From IMG/VR virus record IMGVR_UViG_3300037339_000331, positions 1 to 25,769 of that record: DNA of 25,769 nucleotides. One strand, given 5' to 3'. The stretch comes from a virus. Shown here one piece after another: positions 1-5,682 of the stretch. The translations under genes and the position numbers were made by a program. The notes beneath the pieces are model-generated. The model had not been told where the DNA came from and searched no databases. It was given only the letters and a program-made list of their open reading frames with translations. Positions within the stretch are counted from its first letter, which is position 1. The number at the start of each line of letters is the position of its first letter.

Positions 1-43
1 GAATATCAGCCACTTTGATCTAGCTACAACAATAGTTATAGAT

Positions 44-87
44 AGATTAAAAGGGGAGAGGCACTCCCTCAGGAAGAGTGCCTCTCT
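44..87 (-). terminator. Hairpin plus TTAAA motif after the leftmost gene
   Basis: A perfect 11-bp stem (56-66 with 76-86, 9-nt loop) lies just downstream of the leftward gene ending at 94. On the minus strand it is followed by CCCCTTTTAATC, giving a short T-run, so it reads as an intrinsic terminator. It is also the leftmost of six related hairpin-plus-TTTAA elements in the leftward cluster and may serve the next leftward unit outside the window. Confidence 0.65.
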
Positions 88-93
88 GTTAGC

Positions 94-1005
94 TTATCCT
101 AAGATGATGCGAGCGCCATCAATCTCTTCTTGGGTAGCCATCGCAACGGTAATACCAGCGTTGCTCTTGAGGATACCAGAGATGATGCGATTCTTGCTGC
201 TATCATCGTTGACACGGAACCACTCAAAGCGTGGGTCTGGTGAGGACAGGGTTTGGATTTTCAACACTACATCCTTACTCGCAGTGTTCAGTTGTTCAAC
301 CAAGCTAACCTTCTCGGTAGAAGGTGGCTTAGCGGGAACATAGCGATCTGATGGGTAATTGATCTTCTGGACAGCCTGAACCTCATTCCAGCGCTTGATC
401 TGCTCTTCAAGGTATACCGAGTATGGAGACTCGAACCACTTGCGAATCTCATCCTGGTAGTGATGCTTGACGTTATCATCAGCCATGATTACACGGTAGT
501 TATTCTTGAAGTCCTTGGCCTGACAGTAGCGGTCAAGCTCTGCATGCTTTTGAACGATGTTGCGTCTCTTGTTCAGAAGGTTCTTGGAAGTGAGAGTTGG
601 CATATTCAGGATGGATGATTGGAACACACCATTCAGCCATGAATAGAACTCGTACTTGCCAGTTGCCTCATTGAAGTACACAACAACATCATTCGCATCC
701 AGGGTAGGATCGAACCAAGCGATGTGCTTGTGCCATTCGAGGGTGCGGTACTTGGGAATATCAGCCAGAGCATTCAGGCCAGAAATAGGATTCCTGGCAT
801 TCATGTTCTTTTTGTGATCCCCAATCGACACCATAGCATGCTGCCCTTCAGATTCTTTGGTATCAGTGATACCGAGTTTCTTCCAGACCTCAGCCATTGT
901 TTTCTTGGCAACACGTTCTTGCCAGGACTCGAATTGGTCACGATCCTCAAGGATTTCACGCTTGAGTTGTTCAGTATTATTTTGTACTCTCGGGCTAAAG
1001 TTCAT
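94..1005 (-). CDS. Hypothetical phage protein, 303 aa
   Basis: I do not recognise this protein. The start at 1005 is chosen because an AAGGAG site sits just upstream; an in-frame ATG at 1023 would place that site inside the gene. The product is soluble and charged, with a helical N-terminus rich in Glu and Lys, a central aromatic-rich stretch (W, Y and F around residues 90-130), and a second charged helical part. No signal peptide, membrane segment or catalytic motif is evident. It overlaps the end of the upstream gene by 11 bases, so the two are probably translationally coupled in one leftward unit ending at the hairpin at 56-86. It is by far the largest gene of the leftward cluster. Function is unknown. 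Confidence 0.75.
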   Translation of the reverse strand: MNFSPRVQNNTEQLKREILEDRDQFESWQERVAKKTMAEVWKKLGITDTKESEGQHAMVSIGDHKKNMNARNPISGLNALADIPKYRTLEWHKHIAWFDPTLDANDVVVYFNEATGKYEFYSWLNGVFQSSILNMPTLTSKNLLNKRRNIVQKHAELDRYCQAKDFKNNYRVIMADDNVKHHYQDEIRKWFESPYSVYLEEQIKRWNEVQAVQKINYPSDRYVPAKPPSTEKVSLVEQLNTASKDVVLKIQTLSSPDPRFEWFRVNDDSSKNRIISGILKSNAGITVAMATQEEIDGARIILG

Positions 1006-1339
1006 ATGTGTCTCCTTTTTCAATGTACTGGTTTAGGTAATCTTTTAGTTTTGGGTCATTTGTATCCTGCAGGACTTCCCTGAGATACGCATTGGGATGC
1101 CAGCGTGCAACAAGTAGACCATTCAGGGTTAGCATGTTCCTGTTACGGATCTCTTCTTTACGCAGGGCTATGAGGTGCCTGAGTCTCATAGTTTCTTCCC
1201 TAATATCTCTAGGTTCTGTATTAGGAGTACATTTACCCTCGATGTAGGCTGCGAGTATTTTGCCCTCTATACTTACCTGTGAGTCGGACACAAACACATC
1301 GTGAGCCTGTTCTAGCAGACGTTTTATTGCAAGGTTCAA
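995..1339 (-). CDS. Hypothetical phage protein, 114 aa, TTG start
   Basis: The reading frame opens with TTG at 1339, preceded at good distance by AAGGAAGG on the minus strand; no better ATG exists near that site. The product is a mainly helical, charged protein (for example the Glu/Arg-rich stretch REETMRLRHLIALRKEEI) with no membrane segment. Its end overlaps the ribosome binding site and start of the 303-aa gene, suggesting coupled translation. A hairpin and TTTAAGT motif at 1452-1489 lie upstream and may be its promoter, or the terminator of the preceding unit. I recognise no family. Confidence 0.65.
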   Translation of the reverse strand: MNLAIKRLLEQAHDVFVSDSQVSIEGKILAAYIEGKCTPNTEPRDIREETMRLRHLIALRKEEIRNRNMLTLNGLLVARWHPNAYLREVLQDTNDPKLKDYLNQYIEKGDTYEL

Positions 1340-1449
1340 GGCGTACCTTCCTTTCTTAGTACTAATAGTGTCTGCTTACTGCATGATGTACATACCTTAT
1401 AGGCGCTCCTTTCTGTAGCAACTACCATACAAGTAGTGCTCGTAAACAT
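1336..1449 (-). CDS. Possible 37-aa leader peptide
   Basis: An ATG-started frame of 37 codons ends in TGA that overlaps the TTG start of the next gene (TTGA). The product would contain a CTSC pair and a basic C-terminus. No ribosome binding site precedes the ATG, and an AAAGGAG lies inside the frame instead. The stop/start overlap is the main reason to list it. It may be chance. Confidence 0.22.
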   Translation of the reverse strand: MFTSTTCMVVATERSAYKVCTSCSKQTLLVLRKEGTP

Positions 1450-1451
1450 TT

Positions 1452-1489
1452 ACTTAAATGGAGTTAGGGCTAGCATCCCTGCTAGCCCT
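1452..1489 (-). repeat. Intergenic hairpin plus ATTTAAGT element
   Basis: A perfect 10-bp stem (1466-1475 with 1480-1489, loop TCCC) is followed on the minus strand by CTCC and ATTTAAGT (1452-1459). It lies downstream of the 52-aa gene and upstream of the 114-aa gene. The same arrangement recurs at 44, 1905, 2279, 2561 and 2809. It could be a weak intrinsic terminator, a processing site or a hairpin-type promoter. Confidence 0.6.
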
Positions 1490-1506
1490 TATTTAGTTAT
1501 GTATTG

Positions 1507-1665
1507 CTATTTATTCAATGCTTCATCTTTTAGCATCTCCTTGATCTCAGTTTGTTGTTTACCTGTTTTCACACCCTCTTTACGTACTTTATATTGAGAT
1601 AATCCTGATTTACCCTGCCCTTTATCATTCTTCTTATTACGGTTTTGATGCTTGATTTTAGCCAT
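1507..1665 (-). CDS. Small basic protein, 52 aa
   Basis: The start at 1665 follows a GGGAG site at normal spacing; the frame extends upstream without a better signal and would overlap the previous gene. The product is very rich in Lys, Gln and Asn and strongly basic in its N-terminal half, with an acidic C-terminal tail, suggesting a nucleic-acid-binding or partner-binding small early protein. It lies two bases after the stop of the 70-aa gene, so the two form one unit. No family is recognised. Confidence 0.55.
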   Translation of the reverse strand: MAKIKHQNRNKKNDKGQGKSGLSQYKVRKEGVKTGKQQTEIKEMLKDEALNK

Positions 1666-1667
1666 GC

Positions 1668-1880
1668 TTATCTCCCTAATATGCTTATGGATGGTTGATC
1701 GCCATTCTTCTCGCCTTGCCACAGTATGGGCTTTAGATGTTCATCAATAATTCTATATAGTGCCCTTAGCTTGGATAGGTCTTTATGCGCTGCCATTACT
1801 ACAAAGTAATTACCTCGCATGTGCCAATCAAAGTGCGTACATGGCAGTATGGCTCTAATAGCATCAATACTTTTCAACAT
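1668..1880 (-). CDS. Hypothetical small protein, 70 aa
   Basis: The ATG at 1880 has a near-ideal GGAGG site eight bases upstream on the minus strand; a GTG nine bases earlier lies too close to that site. The product is a compact mixed protein with several His, Cys and Trp residues in its first third and a helical middle. No motif allows a functional call. It is the first gene of a two-gene unit with the 52-aa gene and is preceded by the hairpin element at 1905-1938. Confidence 0.6.
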   Translation of the reverse strand: MLKSIDAIRAILPCTHFDWHMRGNYFVVMAAHKDLSKLRALYRIIDEHLKPILWQGEKNGDQPSISILGR

Positions 1881-1904
1881 GAATATCACCTCCTTTCTTT
1901 ATTA

Positions 1905-1938
1905 GATTAAATAGGCATAGGGAGATTGCTCTCCCTAT
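1905..1938 (-). repeat. Intergenic hairpin plus ATTTAATC element
   Basis: A perfect 9-bp stem (1917-1925 with 1930-1938, loop TTGC) is followed on the minus strand by ATTTAATC, a variant of the ATTTAAGT motif. It separates the 79-aa membrane protein gene from the 70-aa gene. Confidence 0.6.
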
Positions 1939-1950
1939 ACCCCTTACTGA

Positions 1951-2190
1951 TTAGATGTTGAGCAAGACACCCAATACGCTTACCACTGCAATAGCAATGG
2001 ACAACACCACGATGCGTACATTGATGGTGCGTGCAGCCTTGGCATAGTTGCTTGCGTAGGCAGCATACTTGAAGTGCTCTTTTGTGTAGATTGGCATAGT
2101 TGATGTTCCCACATTGGCCTTATAGAAAGGGCCATTATCGTTGCGGAACTTTGCGTAATCTGCACGTTTACTAATCATTTTCTCTGACAT
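1951..2190 (-). CDS. Small C-terminally membrane-anchored protein, 79 aa
   Basis: The ATG at 2190 follows AAGGAG at eight bases. The first ~55 residues are hydrophilic, with several Tyr and Lys; the last ~22 (from about IVVLSIAIAVVSVLGVLL) form one strong membrane segment that ends at the C-terminus. This is a tail-anchored layout with no signal peptide. The 57-aa protein at 2610-2783 has the same layout without clear sequence identity. A role at the host membrane (for example exclusion or regulation of host functions) is possible, but nothing in the sequence decides it. Confidence 0.65.
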   Translation of the reverse strand: MSEKMISKRADYAKFRNDNGPFYKANVGTSTMPIYTKEHFKYAAYASNYAKAARTINVRIVVLSIAIAVVSVLGVLLNI

Positions 2191-2243
2191 GGTATATTCT
2201 CCTTTTTGTGAAATAAGTTGTGATTGTGTATACTATCGCTGGT

Positions 2244-2261
2244 GTAACTATAACGAGTTAC
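2244..2261. promoter_or_regulatory. Dyad in the leader of the 79-aa gene
   Basis: GTAACT (2244-2249) and AGTTAC (2256-2261) form a 6-bp inverted repeat with a 6-base spacer in the unusually long (~90 base) untranslated stretch upstream of the gene at 2190. It could be an operator or small RNA hairpin. Evidence is limited to symmetry. Confidence 0.25.
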
Positions 2262-2278
2262 CCATACTTGCATACCTT

Positions 2279-2308
2279 ACTTAAATAGAGAAAGGGCATT
2301 TCTGCCCT
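2279..2308 (-). repeat. Intergenic hairpin plus ATTTAAGT element
   Basis: The 6-bp stem AGGGCA/TGCCCT (2293-2298 with 2303-2308) is followed on the minus strand by TTTCTCTATTTAAGT. It lies directly after the 75-aa gene and upstream of the 79-aa gene. Confidence 0.6.
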
Positions 2309-2313
2309 AGTCT

Positions 2314-2541
2314 CTAAAATAATTTAGAATAATGATCTACGAACTGAATAACCGCTGATGCTGCTCTATGGTCTTTATACTGATCGATGAGTATCTGCAC
2401 TACTGTTAGTAGATATGATTTCCACCAATCAGGGCCTAGTGCTAGCAGGGTAGAGTTGAGGTCGTCTTCAAGCTCTTTTGCCTGTGCTTCAGACAGTAGG
2501 TAGTACATATGTATAGATAGTGCCACGAGTGAGATTTTCAT
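2314..2541 (-). CDS. Hypothetical small protein, 75 aa
   Basis: The ATG at 2541 has a GGAG site nine bases upstream. The product is predicted helical, with a moderately hydrophobic N-terminus (too polar for a clear signal peptide), an acidic middle (AKELEDDLNS) and an aromatic-rich C-terminal helix. No known family. It is a single-gene unit flanked on both sides by the hairpin plus ATTTAAGT element. Confidence 0.55.
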   Translation of the reverse strand: MKISLVALSIHMYYLLSEAQAKELEDDLNSTLLALGPDWWKSYLLTVVQILIDQYKDHRAASAVIQFVDHYSKLF

Positions 2542-2560
2542 AATAAGTCTCCTTTCTAAG

Positions 2561-2592
2561 ACTTAAATGGACAAAGGGCAGATGCCTGCCCT
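2561..2592 (-). repeat. Intergenic hairpin plus ATTTAAGT element
   Basis: The 7-bp stem AGGGCAG/CTGCCCT (2575-2581 with 2586-2592, 4-base loop) is followed on the minus strand by TTTGTCCATTTAAGTC. It lies between the 57-aa and 75-aa genes. Confidence 0.6.
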
Positions 2593-2609
2593 ATGTCCTG
2601 AATAAGTTG

Positions 2610-2783
2610 TTATCTTGCCAATACGTATATCAATATACCTAGTACTGCACCCACTATAAAAGCAGCGCTATAGAAGGATACGCCCACATTGTACTTACTA
2701 TGCACTAAGGGCAATTCTTCTTTTGTATTCCAACCGAATTGATCGTATGTAGCTTTACCCGATGGCTGATACTTTGTTTTCAT
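2610..2783 (-). CDS. Small C-terminally membrane-anchored protein, 57 aa
   Basis: The start at 2783 is set by a GGAGG site on the minus strand; a frame start nine bases earlier would overlap that site. The N-terminal ~35 residues are polar, and the C-terminal ~20 form a single hydrophobic segment rich in Ala, Val, Ile and Gly ending in Arg. It is another tail-anchored mini-protein, like the 79-aa product. Function unknown. Confidence 0.6.
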   Translation of the reverse strand: MKTKYQPSGKATYDQFGWNTKEELPLVHSKYNVGVSFYSAAFIVGAVLGILIYVLAR

Positions 2784-2808
2784 TAGTCTCACCTCCTTTC
2801 TTAGATAG

Positions 2809-2839
2809 ACTTAAATGGAGAAAGGGCTATTCGCCCTTT
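2809..2839 (-). repeat. Intergenic hairpin plus ATTTAAGT element, overlapping a stop codon
   Basis: The 7-bp stem AAAGGGC/GCCCTTT (2821-2827 with 2833-2839) contains the TAG stop of the 61-aa gene and is followed on the minus strand by CTCCATTTAAGTC. The overlap shows the element is packed as tightly as possible between genes. Confidence 0.6.
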
Positions 2840-3012
2840 TCCTTTGCTACTCTATTGATTTGTTTATTGATTAGGTCATAGTAGACCCACTCAAGCACAT
2901 CAATTGCTCTATGAATAGCATGACCTCTATCCATTTCTTGATGAGCATAAGCCTGATCTGCTCTTCTACACATTTCCTTAGCCACTGTTGTTACGAACAT
3001 TGCTGCGTCCAT
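2827..3012 (-). CDS. Hypothetical small protein, 61 aa
   Basis: The ATG at 3012 follows AAGGAGG by five bases on the minus strand; the open frame runs further upstream only through the G-rich tract and is low-complexity there. The product is a helical, charged protein with one Cys and several His residues and no membrane segment. It is the first gene of the leftward cluster, next to the divergent control region, so probably the most strongly expressed. No family recognised. Confidence 0.55.
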   Translation of the reverse strand: MDAAMFVTTVAKEMCRRADQAYAHQEMDRGHAIHRAIDVLEWVYYDLINKQINRVAKEKGE

Positions 3013-3025
3013 GTCTACCTCCTTA

Positions 3026-3069
3026 GGGTATGGGTGGGTGGGGGGGTGGGGGGGGGAGCCCCTCCCCCC
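3026..3069. other. G-rich tract with quadruplex potential and GC hairpin
   Basis: The plus strand has five runs of three or more G (3026-3028, 3032-3034, 3036-3038, 3040-3046, 3048-3056) separated by one to three bases, which satisfies the usual G-quadruplex pattern. GGGGGGAG (3051-3058) also pairs perfectly with CTCCCCCC (3062-3069). The tract lies directly upstream of the ribosome binding site of the first leftward gene, so the leftward transcript is C-rich here. Confidence 0.6.
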
Positions 3070-3081
3070 TGCCAAGGGTTG

Positions 3082-3115
3082 AAATAATTCTCTCTGGTGG
3101 AGAATTATTTTTTAT
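3082..3115 (+). terminator. AT-rich hairpin with T-run in the divergent region
   Basis: A perfect 11-bp stem (3082-3092 with 3100-3110, 7-base loop) is followed on the plus strand by TTT and an AT-rich stretch, resembling an intrinsic terminator for rightward transcripts. No rightward gene precedes it in the window, so it may instead insulate the divergent region or act as an operator dyad. The stem is AT-rich and may be weak. Confidence 0.4.
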
Positions 3116-3204
3116 AATAAAGGGTATACGTTCACTTCACGATCTCCTGTATCCCTTCCAAGTCTTCCTACACCCCCGTTGTGCTATATGTTCATAATCC
3201 CTTT

Positions 3205-3256
3205 CACCTAACACAAGCTAACACTTTACTAACACATTCATAAAAATTGTTAGGTG
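3205..3256. promoter_or_regulatory. Operator-like array of CTAACAC repeats
   Basis: CTAACAC occurs three times as direct repeats starting at 3208, 3218 and 3229 (10 and 11 bases apart, one helical turn each). The first lies within CACCTAACA (3205-3213), repeated inverted as TGTTAGGTG (3248-3256). The array ends about 22 bases before the -10 box at 3279, a typical place for a regulator controlling rightward and perhaps leftward transcription. Confidence 0.5.
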
Positions 3257-3278
3257 TTCCTATCCCCGTAATCTGTTG

Positions 3279-3284
3279 TATAAT
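3279..3284 (+). promoter_or_regulatory. Candidate -10 box of the rightward promoter
   Basis: A consensus TATAAT lies 45 bases before the ATG at 3330, at a good position for the rightward operon. No convincing -35 box is found 16-18 bases upstream, which would fit an activator-dependent promoter using the CTAACAC array. The rest of 3116-3329 shows no gene. Confidence 0.4.
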
Positions 3285-3329
3285 TGTCCTGTCCAGTAAA
3301 AAGTAGATCAAACTGAATAGGAGATTGAC

Positions 3330-3536
3330 ATGACTGAACCTGTTGGTAGGATTACTCAGAGCAGTGATCCTGAACTTTGGCAATCGTTATACAAACAATG
3401 GCTTGAAGAGCGCAAGCCTGGATGGATAGCCCGACATGCGGGTGGCGAATCTTGGCAAGTAGTCCAGCTTGTAAACCAGGAAGTCGCTTTCGATCCACAG
3501 TCGCAGAAATCTCTCTATGAAACAACTAGCTTCTGA
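3330..3536 (+). CDS. Hypothetical protein, 68 aa, first rightward gene
   Basis: The ATG at 3330 follows GGAG by six bases. The product is a small soluble protein rich in Trp, Gln and Glu, with a helical first half (around residues 13-40). It sits in the place where a small terminase gene is often found, two genes before the large terminase, but it is short for a small terminase and shows no evident helix-turn-helix. Function unknown. Confidence 0.55.
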   Translation: MTEPVGRITQSSDPELWQSLYKQWLEERKPGWIARHAGGESWQVVQLVNQEVAFDPQSQKSLYETTSF

Positions 3537-3777
3537 GAGAGACGCCTATTTCTTCCGCACGAAAGACCAAGAAGAAGTAATTATGCTTATTACCTATAAG
3601 TTACCTATTATGAAGACTGAAAGGGTTGGTAGGCGTGTTATATTCTTCTTCGAGCGGGAACAGGCATCGCCATATATGCAGATGTGGAAATCAAATACCC
3701 CTATGCCTGTATCGAATATCCGAGACGTGCTTGGTGCATATAAACTCTTCCATCAGATAGTACACGGAGACATTTAG
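3517..3777 (+). CDS. Hypothetical protein, 86 aa
   Basis: The frame overlaps the end of the previous gene by 20 bases and ends one base before the GTG start of terminase. No clear ribosome binding site precedes the ATG at 3517, so translation may be coupled to the gene before it; an internal ATG near 3582 is an alternative. The product is mixed and basic, with a beta-like centre (RRVIFFFEREQ) and a helical end. It is in a small-terminase position but I cannot support that function from sequence. Confidence 0.5.
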   Translation: MKQLASERDAYFFRTKDQEEVIMLITYKLPIMKTERVGRRVIFFFEREQASPYMQMWKSNTPMPVSNIRDVLGAYKLFHQIVHGDI

Positions 3778-3778
3778 T

Positions 3779-5506
3779 GTGCCAGCGAAATCAATTTACG
3801 AATTATCGGAGCAAGAGATCGAGTTACTGAAACATGGAATAACAAACCCTGATTTAGTTACTGATTATTTCTTTCGCCAGAAGGGGGAACCTAAAGGCTG
3901 GATACTTGATGAGAATTTTGACCCTGAAGGTTCTTGGCAAAAATCTGTTCATTCTGCGTCCCAAAAACGAATAGTCCTTGTGGGTGGCTTTGGTTCTGGC
4001 AAGACTAAAGGCGTGGCGATTAGCGCCTGTGTCTGGTGCCTTCTTACCAAAGACTTCACGTTTATGAACTGTGCTCCCACAAGCTGGCAGTCCGAATTGA
4101 TGTACAAATTTATCATGAACACGCTGGCGAGGGATACTGTCTTCGAGAAGATGATTTGGGCTTCACCAAAACGCCCTTACCCGATGATCGACATTCGCTT
4201 CCGCATTCACGGTGTCCTAGTAAAGTCCACAATGGAGTTTATGTCCGTAGACAAGAACGCTAACGCTATCCTGTCATGGGAAGGCGATTGGGTCAATGTC
4301 GATGAGGCTGGCTTGCTGGACGATCTTGGTGGCACGATTATCAATCTTGGCTCTCGCATGCGAGGGCATGTCAATGGCAGACCGTTTCTTGGTCGCATGT
4401 CTATGTGCTCAAACTCGTGGGACAATCCAGAGTTTTGGTACAGATACGACCTTGCTCACGACTTGCCAGATGACTATCTCTCGATGGCTATCTCAAGTCG
4501 CTATAATCACAATATCACGCCTGACCAGCTTCGCTTGATGCTGAAAGACATTCCTGAGGATGAGCATGACCGCTTTATTGATGCTACCAGACCTGAGGGA
4601 CGTGGTAACTACTTCAGCAAGCCGAGGATTTACGCTGCTGAGGATGAGAGCTACAGTGATTTTATACTTGGTCATATCGAGGCTGGCATGGAGGGCTTCG
4701 CTGCATCTACTACTTATGGCTGTGGAGTGACCTACTTCGAGGTTCCCTGGAATCCATCACATGAGTACATGCTGCTTGGAGACCCTGGTACTGGTGCTGC
4801 GCCTAACAGAAATGCGCCTGTTTTGATGGTTTGGGACATTCACGACTTCCCAAAGTTCAAAGCGACCCTTGCTGCCTTCTATTGGGGCGATGGAAAGGGC
4901 TCGATTACGCCCTTTTACAACACTTTATTCAAGTTTATGGTCAAATATAACCCTGTGGTGACTGCTGTGGACAATACAGGTACCCAAAAGAACACTTCTG
5001 AGATACTAAATAACTATATTATGTCGTCTAGGATGGAAGAAGGCAAGAAATTTGAGTTTTTGGGCGAAGTAGTTGACCTTTCTCGTGTCCTGAACACCCA
5101 AATTCAGGGTATGGACTTCTCAGGAGGCAAAAAACCAGCCTATTTGATCGCTGGAAGGCTCATGCTGGAGGCTGGACTGTTCTCCTGGCCTAAAATCATT
5201 ACTGGAATGAGGTCACAACTGAGTAATTATGACCCCGAGAAGGATAATACCAATGGCACTAAAATACCTCAAGACCTTGTGGCAACGTATAGTATGTCGT
5301 CTTACGCAGTTCAAGTCTGGTTTCATATCGACCCTAGTAAAGTGGCAGCGAAATCTCCGAAAGAGGCTGTTCAAACGTATGAAGAGCTTGGCTACCGAAC
5401 AATTAGACAATCTATACCAGCAAGAACAGCAAGATCACCAAGACCCGATACGTCCGACCCTGCGAAGTACCGAGAGGAACCAGAGAAGTTCCTCAGCGAG
5501 ACCTAA
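3779..5506 (+). CDS. terL: Terminase large subunit (packaging ATPase/nuclease)
   Basis: This is the motor ATPase that drives DNA into the capsid and the nuclease that cuts concatemers. The N-terminal ATPase domain shows a Walker A motif GGFGSGKT (residues 69-76) and a Walker B motif VNVDEA (172-177, with catalytic Glu after Asp). The C-terminal RNase H-like nuclease has the expected acidic residues: D335 in LLGDPGTG, D398 in TAVDNTG and probably D499 near IPQDLVA. The length of 575 aa is usual for the family. The start is GTG at 3779, nine bases after CGGAG and one base after the previous stop. One copy of the 12-bp palindrome lies within it at 4353. It acts at the portal, whose gene follows after a 176-base gap holding a promoter and structured RNA. 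Confidence 0.95.
   Translation: MPAKSIYELSEQEIELLKHGITNPDLVTDYFFRQKGEPKGWILDENFDPEGSWQKSVHSASQKRIVLVGGFGSGKTKGVAISACVWCLLTKDFTFMNCAPTSWQSELMYKFIMNTLARDTVFEKMIWASPKRPYPMIDIRFRIHGVLVKSTMEFMSVDKNANAILSWEGDWVNVDEAGLLDDLGGTIINLGSRMRGHVNGRPFLGRMSMCSNSWDNPEFWYRYDLAHDLPDDYLSMAISSRYNHNITPDQLRLMLKDIPEDEHDRFIDATRPEGRGNYFSKPRIYAAEDESYSDFILGHIEAGMEGFAASTTYGCGVTYFEVPWNPSHEYMLLGDPGTGAAPNRNAPVLMVWDIHDFPKFKATLAAFYWGDGKGSITPFYNTLFKFMVKYNPVVTAVDNTGTQKNTSEILNNYIMSSRMEEGKKFEFLGEVVDLSRVLNTQIQGMDFSGGKKPAYLIAGRLMLEAGLFSWPKIITGMRSQLSNYDPEKDNTNGTKIPQDLVATYSMSSYAVQVWFHIDPSKVAAKSPKEAVQTYEELGYRTIRQSIPARTARSPRPDTSDPAKYREEPEKFLSET
4353..4364. repeat. 12-bp palindrome CTCGCATGCGAG, copy 1
   Basis: Perfect palindrome within the terminase gene, where its frame encodes part of GSRMR. 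Preceded by T as in copies 2, 4 and 5. Confidence 0.7.
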
Positions 5507-5530
5507 TAAATCAATATTTGACTAATATCC

Positions 5531-5561
5531 TTGACAAATTTCTCGCACATTGTAGTAAAAT
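5531..5561 (+). promoter_or_regulatory. Promoter candidate between terminase and portal
   Basis: A consensus -35 TTGACA (5531-5536) is followed after 19 bases by TAAAAT (5556-5561). The spacing is longer than the ideal 17, so the exact -10 is uncertain. Transcription would start near 5568, about 30 bases before the three-way-junction RNA. Confidence 0.5.
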
Positions 5562-5596
5562 ATAGACAGTACGTGTTCGCACTCACCCCGAGTAGT

Positions 5597-5664
5597 AAAG
5601 AGTAGATTTAGAGTAAATGTAGAAGGCTACACCCGACAGGGTTACTCTAACTCTGCTCTTTTTT
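5597..5664 (+). ncRNA. Three-way-junction RNA with terminator-like U-run
   Basis: The arms 5599-5616 and 5642-5659 pair over 18 positions with one G-U pair and one U-C mismatch, and can extend by two A-U pairs. Inside this stem lie two small hairpins: TGTAG-AAGG-CTACA (5618-5631) and CCC-GACA-GGG (5632-5641). Almost every base is paired or in a tetraloop, a compact three-way junction. It ends in six T (5659-5664), so it has the form of an intrinsic terminator. It could be an attenuator of the portal operon, an antitermination element, or a discrete small RNA made from the promoter at 5531. Structure was judged by eye. Confidence 0.6.
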
Positions 5665-5682
5665 GTTTTCCTAAGGAGACTA

